Shown in pieces: positions 57,888 through 64,000 of a stretch of DNA of 64,000 nucleotides (the first letter of the stretch is position 1; every line of letters starts with the position of its first letter). Under the pieces are notes generated by a model that did no database searches, was not told the origin of the DNA, and saw only the letters and a list, made by a program, of their open reading frames with translations. Both the position numbers and the translations under genes were made by a program. Origin of the DNA: Parvibaculum sp963696585 (GTDB lineage: Bacteria; Pseudomonadota; Alphaproteobacteria; Parvibaculales; Parvibaculaceae); the NCBI GenBank assembly GCA_963696585.1, contig CAVOKW010000033.1, positions 91,521-155,520 of the forward strand, read 5' to 3'.

Positions 57888-58002
57888 TGTACCAGTTTTT
57901 TATAAAATTGAATCTATCATGAAACAAGAAACGCAGTCGGCGCGAGTCAACCACTGCGTTTTCTTTGATCCGGACTGATTTGATAAGCGGAGGGCATGAT
58001 TG

Positions 58003-58839
58003 ATGCGCACGGCATGCATATCTGTCGAGAAACTGTCTGCGCCATTTGGGGCGGCAATATCCGGCGTCGATCTCTCCCATCCCCTTGATGCGACCCGCGC
58101 TGATCTCATCCGTGAGGCGCTATGGCATCATGGATTGCTCGTCTTCCGTCAGCAGCAGATGACATCGGCATCTCTGCGGCGTCTGCTTCATGAGGTGGGG
58201 TTGATAAGCGATCTTCATTTGCCGCCAGCATCACAGCTCATCGGCAATCCGGATTTTCTCGCCCTGCAAACCGATGCCTTGTGGAAGGCGCAGCCGCCAC
58301 TAGCCACCATGCTCTATGCGGAATCAGTGCCGCCTGAGTCCGATAGCATCTTTGCCTCGCGCCAGTCGGCCTATAAGGCCCTGTCACGCGGCATGCAGAT
58401 TTATCTTTCCAGGGTCTATGCCATTCACGATGCGGCCGCACTTTGGGCGGTGCAAGGCACACTGACCAATCTGGATCTGGCGCGCATGATCAGCCTGCGT
58501 CGCAATTGTCCCTTGCAGCGCCATTCGCTGCGCCGCGATCATCCGGTTACGGGTGCAACGAGCCTTGGCTTCAGCACCAACCTCACGACACAGATCGAAA
58601 GCGTTGCGGCAGAGGAAAGTCAGGCGATCCTGCACATGCTGCGCGAAGTCATGAGCCGCCCTGAATTGCAGACCCGCATCAACTGGCAATCCGGCACGCT
58701 GGTTATCTGGGACAATTACGTGGCCGAGCATCACGCTGTCGGTGCGTTGGGGCAGGCCGGAACAACCATGCTGCAAATGGAAGTTGCCCCGCCGCAAGTG
58801 ACCGTTGATCCGGTCAGGACTTACGCGCGTATCCATTGA
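58003..58839 (+). CDS. TauD/TfdA-family protein, probably not a 2-oxoglutarate dioxygenase
   Basis: 278 residues; GGAGGG eight bases before the ATG. The fold aligns end to end with TauD (FGAAISGVDLSHPL, PPLATMLYAESVPP, WDNYVAEHHAVG). The iron-binding HxD motif reads QTD (Gln89, Asp91). The distal His243 is kept, but the Arg that holds 2-oxoglutarate (TauD Arg266) is replaced by Thr254-Thr255 in TTMLQMEV. Loss of one iron ligand and of the co-substrate anchor suggests the protein no longer does the normal chemistry. It could be a pseudo-enzyme, a small-molecule sensor, or an altered oxygenase. The next gene (photolyase) is 30 bases on. Confidence 0.85.
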   Translation: MRTACISVEKLSAPFGAAISGVDLSHPLDATRADLIREALWHHGLLVFRQQQMTSASLRRLLHEVGLISDLHLPPASQLIGNPDFLALQTDALWKAQPPLATMLYAESVPPESDSIFASRQSAYKALSRGMQIYLSRVYAIHDAAALWAVQGTLTNLDLARMISLRRNCPLQRHSLRRDHPVTGATSLGFSTNLTTQIESVAAEESQAILHMLREVMSRPELQTRINWQSGTLVIWDNYVAEHHAVGALGQAGTTMLQMEVAPPQVTVDPVRTYARIH

Positions 58840-58869
58840 TCGAAGCCCGCTCAGTACGATCATGGTGCC

Positions 58870-60309
58870 ATGCCCTCAATATCCCGACCCCCGGCCCTTG
58901 TCTGGTTTCGGCAGGATCTTCGCCTCTCGGACAATCCCGCGCTGACAGCAGCCGTTGCGAGCGGTCGGCCAATCATTCCCGTTTTCATTCTGGAGCCAGA
59001 GGCGCTGCCAGGCGGCGCATCGCAATGGTGGCTGCTTGGCAGCCTCGCCACGCTGCGCCGGTCGCTCGCTGCTACGGGCGGCGGGACGCTTCTTTTGCGC
59101 CGTGGCGACGCCCGAACCCTCATCCCGCAGATCATGGCGGAAACCGGCGCAGACGCCATTTTGTGGAATCGTTGCTACGATCCGCGAAGCATTGCCCGCG
59201 ACAGCGCCCTCAAATCATCCCTGCAAGCCTCGGGCATTGAGGTCGAGAGCTTCAATGGCTCCCTGCTGGCCGAACCCTGGCATCTCGCCACCAGGTCCGG
59301 GGATCGCTACAAGGTTTTCACGCCGTTCTGGAACGCCCTTGCCGCGCAGGTTCCAGATGATGCCCCCTTGGCCGCCCCCAAAAAAATAAAATCAGGAAAA
59401 CAGCCGGAAGGGGAGACGCTGGAAAGCTGGAATCTGCGCTCGACAAAGCCCGATTGGGCCAAAGCTTTTGCGCAAGCCTGGCAACCAGGCGAGCAAGGCG
59501 CGCAACACCGTCTCTACCGGTTTCTGGAATTGACTGTCGCGACCTACAGGGATCAGCGCGACCTGCCCGGCATTGATGGCACCTCGCGCCTTTCGCCGCA
59601 TCTGCATTGGGGCGACATCTCGCCGCGTCAGGTCTGGTCCGCCGCACAAATGGCGCGTGCGCAAAATCCCGGCGCGGCAACTGGCATCGACGCCTTCCTG
59701 CGCGAGCTCGGCTGGCGCGATTTTGCGATCCATCTTGTCTATCACTGGCCGGAAATGCTGACGCAAGCCTGGAAAGCTGACTATGGCGCCTTCCCATGGC
59801 AGAGCGATGCGAAAGGATTGCGCGCCTGGCAAAAGGGACTGACCGGTTATCCGATTGTTGACGCGGGTATGCGCGAACTCTGGCAGACGGGCTTCATGCA
59901 TAATCGCGTGCGCATGATTGCGGCCTCGTTCCTTGTCAAGGATCTGTTGATTGATTGGCGCGAAGGCGCGGCCTGGTTTGAGGACACGCTGGTTGATGCC
60001 GATCTCGCCGTCAATCGTGCAAGCTGGCAATGGGTGGCCGGATCAGGTGCTGATGCCTCGCCCTATTTCCGCATTTTCAATCCCGTCTTGCAGGGCGAAA
60101 AGTTTGATCCAGATGGCGCTTATGTGCGCCGCTATGTGCCGGAGCTTGCGCGCCTCGACACGCGCTTCATCCATCACCCATGGGATGCGCCCCCTGAGGT
60201 TCTGCATGAAGCAGGCGTGGCATTGGGAAAGACCTATCCCGAACGCCTTGTTGACCATGGTGTGGCGCGCGATCGCGCTCTCGCCGCGCTCAAGTCGTTC
60301 AAGGCGTAA
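58870..60309 (+). CDS. phrB: Deoxyribodipyrimidine photolyase (CPD, class I)
   Basis: 479 residues. N-terminal antenna domain (LVWFRQDLRLSDNPAL), FAD domain with GWRDFAIHLVYHWPEML, RMIAASFLVKDLLIDWREG and DADLAVNRASWQWVAGSGADASPYFRIFNPV, all the class I photolyase signatures, including the tryptophans of the electron chain. It splits pyrimidine dimers using blue light. 3' end overlaps the SDR gene on the other strand by 11 bases. Confidence 0.96.
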   Translation: MPSISRPPALVWFRQDLRLSDNPALTAAVASGRPIIPVFILEPEALPGGASQWWLLGSLATLRRSLAATGGGTLLLRRGDARTLIPQIMAETGADAILWNRCYDPRSIARDSALKSSLQASGIEVESFNGSLLAEPWHLATRSGDRYKVFTPFWNALAAQVPDDAPLAAPKKIKSGKQPEGETLESWNLRSTKPDWAKAFAQAWQPGEQGAQHRLYRFLELTVATYRDQRDLPGIDGTSRLSPHLHWGDISPRQVWSAAQMARAQNPGAATGIDAFLRELGWRDFAIHLVYHWPEMLTQAWKADYGAFPWQSDAKGLRAWQKGLTGYPIVDAGMRELWQTGFMHNRVRMIAASFLVKDLLIDWREGAAWFEDTLVDADLAVNRASWQWVAGSGADASPYFRIFNPVLQGEKFDPDGAYVRRYVPELARLDTRFIHHPWDAPPEVLHEAGVALGKTYPERLVDHGVARDRALAALKSFKA

Positions 60310-61099
60310 GGCGCGCTCGCTCTTTAGGCTTGTCCTTGGGCACGGTCCTGCCTGTGAGCCACAGCGACAAGCCATAGGGCAGCATTTGTAGCAGGCGCAG
60401 GATGAGCGAAAAATGACGCGGAAAGGTGATTTCAAACCGGTCAGAGCGGAGCCCGTCGAGAAAGGCCTGAGCCGCCTCTTCCACATCCATCAGAAACGGC
60501 ATTGGAAAATCATTCTTCGCGGTGAGCGGCGTTTTGACAAAACCCGGATTGACGATTTGCAGCCTGATCCCCTGCAACAGAAGCTCAGGTTGCAGCGCTT
60601 CGGCCATGTTGATCAGCGCCGCCTTGCTTGCGCCATAGATCGCCGAGGTCGGCAATCCGAAATAACCGGCAAGCGAGGCAACGATGGCGATGCGGCCGGA
60701 TTTGCGCGCCCGCATGGCAGGCATCACGGCTTCAAGACAGGCCAGCGTGCCCATGAGATTGAGTTCATAAACCGGTCGCGCCCGCGCCACGCTCACCTCC
60801 TGCGCCAGCACCTTCTCATAGGTGCCCGCACAAAAAACCGCGATGGCGATGGGGCCGATCTCGCGCTCGATATGCGTGACAGCGTTCGCAACAGCCCCGT
60901 GATCCGTCGTGTCGAGCGGCACAATGTCAATTACGCCGCCGCGTTCAGCGCCTTCTGCCGCCAGCACCTGCAATTCGCCCTCGCGCCGTGCCGAGGCGAC
61001 AACGCGATAGCCCACACCGGCCATTTTCAGCGCCAGCGCCCGGCCAATGCCTGAGCTTGCGCCCGTAATCCAGACAATCTCTTTGACGGAAGCGGTCAT
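60299..61099 (-). CDS. Short-chain dehydrogenase/reductase
   Basis: 266 residues. NAD(P)-binding TGASSGIGRALALKMA at residues 12-27, active-site YGASKAAL (Tyr and Lys), and PGFVKTPLT after the catalytic helix. The usual NAG motif is CAG. Probable NADPH enzyme of unknown substrate. Start overlaps the DUF6134 stop by 4 bases, so they were one operon before the insertion. Confidence 0.9.
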   Translation of the reverse strand: MTASVKEIVWITGASSGIGRALALKMAGVGYRVVASARREGELQVLAAEGAERGGVIDIVPLDTTDHGAVANAVTHIEREIGPIAIAVFCAGTYEKVLAQEVSVARARPVYELNLMGTLACLEAVMPAMRARKSGRIAIVASLAGYFGLPTSAIYGASKAALINMAEALQPELLLQGIRLQIVNPGFVKTPLTAKNDFPMPFLMDVEEAAQAFLDGLRSDRFEITFPRHFSLILRLLQMLPYGLSLWLTGRTVPKDKPKERARLTP

Positions 61100-61564
61100 T
61101 GCGCGGCAATCTCTTTCATCACGGCATGGTCAAACTGCTCGACTTCATAGACCACATCAGAACCGCGCGCCTTGAAGGCAAGGTTCACCCATTGTCCGGT
61201 ATCGGTATAATAAAGCGTCAGGCGCAGATCGCCGCTCATCACATATTCACGCACGCGCTCCATCCGACCGGCGACAGGTTCACGCGTCTCCGCGCCCGGC
61301 GTGACCGTCACATTGAAGATGCGACCCTTCTGCGTATCGAGGATTTGTGTCTGCTTGAGGATCGCCGGGTTCCAGTAGCTTGCCGGAATGATGCTGGCAG
61401 GGGCGGTGAGCGGTCCGGCAAAGGAACTGTCGACATCAAAGCCCTTGGCCGTCGCCTTGCCCTTGACCCAGTATTCCTTGCCATTGTCATTTGTCTTTGT
61501 ACTGATCGACTGGAGCCGTCCATCGCGCCACACTTCTTCATTATGGTGCTGATAGCGGAACACG
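61096..61564 (-). pseudogene. DUF6134 family gene, 5' part separated by an IS66 insertion
   Basis: About 155 codons of the C-terminal region remain in frame (FRYQHHNEEVWRDGRLQS, then TNDNGKEYWVKGKA, ending EQFDHAVMKEIAAQ). The family normally has an upstream half with a secretion signal, missing here. An apparent start (MELSSQG) lies inside the insertion element, so the gene is broken. The missing half should lie to the right of the element, beyond the window. It is last but one in a minus-strand unit with the SDR. Confidence 0.85.
61557..61564. other. Predicted 8-bp target-site duplication, left copy
   Basis: GGAACACG directly adjoins the element end. IS66 elements duplicate 8 bases, so the same octamer is expected just after the right end, outside the window. 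Confidence 0.5.
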
Positions 61565-61580
61565 GTAAGCGATGTTTCGC

Positions 61581-63119
61581 TCACACCTTGACTGGATAAT
61601 TCCAAGGGAGCAGATCGTTGATCTGGCTTTGCTTGTGGCCGTTGACGATCCTGGTAAGGACATTAGTGAGCCAAGCCTGTGGATCGACGTCGTTGAGTTT
61701 GCAGGTCTCAACGAGCGAGGCGATGACGCCCCAGTTCTCGGCACCAGCATCATGACCTGCAAAGAGTGCGTTTTTCCGATTGATGGCTATTGGCCGGATG
61801 CTGCGCTCGACGCTGTTGTTGTCCACCTCGACGCGCCCGTCGGCCAGGAACATGCAGAGCCCGTCCCAGTATTTGGCAATATATTTGAGCGCCTCACCAA
61901 GCGGCGTCTTGGATGAGACGCGGGCGCGGTGATGGGCGAGCCATGTCTCCATGTCGGCGATCAGTGGTTTTGATCGAGCCTGTCGTGCTTCCAGACGCGC
62001 CTCAGCGCTCAAGCCTGCGATGTCCTTTTCAATTTGATAGAGGGCCGCAATGCGGCCGAGCCCTTCCTCGGCAATGGGCGCGGTCGCATTTTGCGCAACC
62101 TCATAGAGCTTACGCCGCGCGTGGGCCCAACAATAGGCAAGCCGGATGTCCCCGCCGATGCGCTCGGGCCCAATCAATCTATTGTATCCGGTATAGCCAT
62201 CAACCTGCAGAACCCCCGTGAAGCCCTGCAATATCCGTTCAGCATATTGGCCAGATCGCCCCGGCGCATAGGTGAAGGCAACACCGGGTGGGTCTTCACC
62301 GCCCCAAGGCCGGTCATCACGCGCCAGGGCCCAGAAGTAACCTGTTTTGGTTTTTCTGCGCCCCGGGTCCAGCACAGGCGCCCGCGTCTCATCCATAAAC
62401 AGCTTTGTCGATTGCTTCAGATCGGCAATCAGCGCCTCAAACACAGGCTTCAGTTCGTATGCCGCCTTGCCAACCCAATCGGCCAGCGTGGATCGGTCCA
62501 AATCAATGCCCTGGCGGCTGTATATCTGCGCCTGCCGGTACAAGGGGAGATGATCGGCATATTTGGAGACCAGCACATGCGCGATTGTTGCTTCGGTTGG
62601 AATCCCGCCCTCGATCAGATGAGCCGGTGCCGGGGCCTGCCTCACACCATCGCCGCAGGAACGGCAGGCATACTTCGGGCGGCGCGTGATGATGACGCGG
62701 AACCGAGCCGGGACCACGTCCAGCCTCTCCGATACATCCTCCCCGATGCAATGCAGGCATCCGCCACAGGTGCAGATCAGGCTTTCCGGCTCGATAACTT
62801 CTTCGATACGAGGAAGATGGCCCGGAAGCGAACCACGATTGGTCGCGCGTGGTTTGGAGGCTCGTTTGCTCGGCGCAACATCGGCTCCTTCCTCGGCCCG
62901 GATGGTCGCAATGGCGGTTTCCAGGTCCTCCAGCGCCAGATCAAACTGATCAGGATCGGCCCTCTCGGATTTGCGCCCGAAGGCGGCCTGCCTGAAGGCG
63001 GCAACCAGTTTTTCCAGTCGTTCGATCCGCTCGTCCTTACGAGCTTCACGCGCCGTCGCGGCGATCAGCAGCGCCTTCAGGGCAGCAATGTTATCGAGAA
63101 GATCGGCAGTCTCAGGCAT
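61581..63119 (-). CDS. tnpC: IS66 TnpC transposase
   Basis: 512 residues. N-terminal leucine-zipper-like helix (ERIERLEKLVAAFRQAAFGR), zinc finger (ICTCGGCLHC and YACRSCGDG), DDE catalytic core with Asp in LFMDETRAP and LQVDGYTGYN, and Glu in VDNNSVERSI. The CWAHARRKLYE block is typical. Full-length, no frameshift. Confidence 0.96.
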   Translation of the reverse strand: MPETADLLDNIAALKALLIAATAREARKDERIERLEKLVAAFRQAAFGRKSERADPDQFDLALEDLETAIATIRAEEGADVAPSKRASKPRATNRGSLPGHLPRIEEVIEPESLICTCGGCLHCIGEDVSERLDVVPARFRVIITRRPKYACRSCGDGVRQAPAPAHLIEGGIPTEATIAHVLVSKYADHLPLYRQAQIYSRQGIDLDRSTLADWVGKAAYELKPVFEALIADLKQSTKLFMDETRAPVLDPGRRKTKTGYFWALARDDRPWGGEDPPGVAFTYAPGRSGQYAERILQGFTGVLQVDGYTGYNRLIGPERIGGDIRLAYCWAHARRKLYEVAQNATAPIAEEGLGRIAALYQIEKDIAGLSAEARLEARQARSKPLIADMETWLAHHRARVSSKTPLGEALKYIAKYWDGLCMFLADGRVEVDNNSVERSIRPIAINRKNALFAGHDAGAENWGVIASLVETCKLNDVDPQAWLTNVLTRIVNGHKQSQINDLLPWNYPVKV

Positions 63120-63187
63120 GCGCCAAGTCTACCAAATCCGGCCCCGATTTGCCTTTGGAATCAGACAACCGAGTCACCGTGCCGCAG

Positions 63188-63541
63188 CTATTCGATAGCT
63201 TCCGGCGCTCTCGTTTCGACGGTGCGAACCCGCCGCCAGTCGAGGCCCGCAAACAGGGCCTCGAACTGAGCATGGTTCAAGCTCATCAGGCCGTCCCTGA
63301 TATCAGGCCAGGTGAAGCTATGCTCTTCCAGCCGCTTGTAGGCCATCACCAGACCGCTGCCATCCCAGTAGATCAGCTTCAAACGATCGGCCTTGCGCGA
63401 CCGGAACACATAGACCGTGCCTGTGAACGGGTCCTTGCGCAGCTCATTCTTCACCAGCGCCGCCAACCCGTCATGTCCTTTGCGGAAGTCGACCGGCTTC
63501 GTCGCCACCATGATCCGTACGCGGTTTGACGGAAAGATCAT
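63188..63541 (-). CDS. tnpB: IS66 TnpB (Orf2) accessory protein
   Basis: 117 residues. VDFRKGHDGLAALVKNEL and VYVFRSRKADRLKLIYWDG are the IS66 Orf2 signature. Required for transposition in the family; mechanism uncertain. Start overlaps the tnpA stop by ATGA. Confidence 0.96.
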   Translation of the reverse strand: MIFPSNRVRIMVATKPVDFRKGHDGLAALVKNELRKDPFTGTVYVFRSRKADRLKLIYWDGSGLVMAYKRLEEHSFTWPDIRDGLMSLNHAQFEALFAGLDWRRVRTVETRAPEAIE

Positions 63542-63924
63542 GCCGAGACCGCAAACGCACGCGCAACGGTAACGATCCGGCTGGCTGACGCGCCTTCCTC
63601 CAGACGGATCGTGACAGCACCAACTATGATCTCGGGACGGCTGATATTCCCCGACGGATACCCCGCCTCGGGCGGCTCCACAACCATCGCCGCAAACTCA
63701 ACCGCATCCGCCGGAGCGGGCAAGACCAGCTTGCCCTGGCGCGCCATCGTACGCCACGATGACAGGTGGTTCGGATTGAGCCCATAACGCGCCGCCACCT
63801 CGCCAACCCTCACCCCCGGTCGCAAACTCTCCGAAACAATCCGTGCCTTGACATCATCCGGCCAGCGGCGATGTCCCTCACGTCCGGCCTTGCCCATCGT
63901 GAGAACCTCCAATGTACTCTCCAT
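63538..63924 (-). CDS. tnpA: IS66 TnpA (Orf1, HTH protein)
   Basis: 128 residues. Helix-turn-helix in the N-terminal part (WPDDVKARIVSESLRPGVRVGEVAARYGLNPNHLSSWR, of which VGEVAARYGLNPNHLSSWR is the recognition unit). Start at 63924 or at the ATG 63897. The remaining sequence to 64000 is the element's leader; no terminus is seen. Confidence 0.94.
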   Translation of the reverse strand: MESTLEVLTMGKAGREGHRRWPDDVKARIVSESLRPGVRVGEVAARYGLNPNHLSSWRTMARQGKLVLPAPADAVEFAAMVVEPPEAGYPSGNISRPEIIVGAVTIRLEEGASASRIVTVARAFAVSA

Positions 63925-64000
63925 GGAGAAACTCCCTGCAATCTTCCATCAAAAGGTGATCGCAGATCACGACGCCAGAGGTAATGTGGGGGCAAAACAC

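Larger units (their letters stand above)
57643..58002. other. 360-base AT-richer gap with repeats and three possible short ORFs
   Basis: Base composition falls well below that of the flanking genes. ATTATTCC occurs at 57643-57650 and 57654-57661, and again as both arms of GGAATAATTTGA-CTCAATA-TCAAATTATTCC (57857-57887). A further hairpin, AAACGCAGT / ACTGCGTTT at 57929-57961 followed by TCTTT, is a candidate terminator or attenuator. A 19-codon ATG frame (57919-57978) spans it. Two other short frames are listed separately. Confidence 0.75.
61565..64000 (-). mobile_element. IS66-family insertion sequence, right end outside the window
   Basis: The left end at 61565 begins GTAAGCGATGTTTCGCTCAC; GTAA is the usual IS66 terminus. 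Three complete genes in the standard order tnpA-tnpB-tnpC, all on the minus strand, appear intact. The reciprocal terminus is not present up to 64000, fitting a length of more than 2.4 kb. It has interrupted the DUF6134 gene. Confidence 0.9.

Noticed and set aside
1..64000. tRNA or rRNA genes
   Set aside because: No cloverleaf with GTTCGANTC-type T-loop plus acceptor pairing, and no rRNA signature, was recognised by eye. A tRNAscan-SE run would be decisive.

Overview
The window is a high-GC (roughly 60 percent) bacterial chromosome segment whose gene content points to an alphaproteobacterium. Evidence for this is a class I lysyl-tRNA synthetase, a PodJ-like SEL1 protein, DUF2336 and TIGR02186 proteins, a LiuR-type MerR regulator over a beta-oxidation cluster, a CtrA-type site (TTAA-N7-TTAAC) before nrdAB, and REP-like palindromes of the kind common in that class. 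I cannot place it below class. No rRNA, tRNA, CRISPR array or prophage is visible. One insertion sequence (IS66 family) runs off the right edge.

Layout. 1-11.4 kb: response regulator, BcsA-like glycosyltransferase with an extra N-terminal domain, periplasmic binding protein, SixA phosphatase, fatty acid hydroxylase, secreted unknown, TerB-like protein, DinG-type helicase, and a sensor-kinase-like protein that lacks its phospho-histidine. 11.5-20 kb: lysS, DUF952-pyrD, two PaaI thioesterases, a TetR/esterase pair, a manganese (yybP-ykoY) riboswitch in front of an UPF0016 Mn exporter, and a quinone oxidoreductase. 20-27 kb: membrane proteins (DUF3429, CcdA, TIGR02186-TauE), a PodJ-like coiled-coil/SEL1 protein and a CAP lipoprotein. 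27.1-34.4 kb: a LiuR-type regulator with a perfect TTGACG/CGTCAA operator, followed by two acyl-CoA dehydrogenases, a thiolase and a FadJ-type fusion, which together form a full beta-oxidation operon closed by a strong terminator. 34.4-42.7 kb: secreted unknowns, GST, hydrolase, thioesterases, TPR-methyltransferase and a second thiolase.

42.7-52.3 kb is unusually repeat-rich. It has a 103-bp tandem array that re-copies the 3' end of the thiolase gene, a 114-bp unit present nine times in three arrays around a K+/H+ antiporter, a glutamine amidotransferase and proline iminopeptidase, and a 155-bp tandem repeat splitting nrdA from nrdB. Smaller tandem duplications (16, 31 and 33 bp) occur elsewhere, always between genes. 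52.3-61.6 kb: nrdB, an H1-tailed HU protein, a GH17-like protein, a metal-chelate ABC importer, a TauD-family protein lacking key catalytic residues, photolyase, an SDR and a DUF6134 gene cut by the IS66 element (61565 to beyond 64000).

The most notable points are two predicted pseudo-enzymes (a histidine kinase with Phe at the His site, and a TauD homologue with Gln at the iron ligand), the Mn riboswitch, and the pattern of intergenic tandem duplications. All function calls rest on reading the sequence and remembered family motifs; no database search was run.
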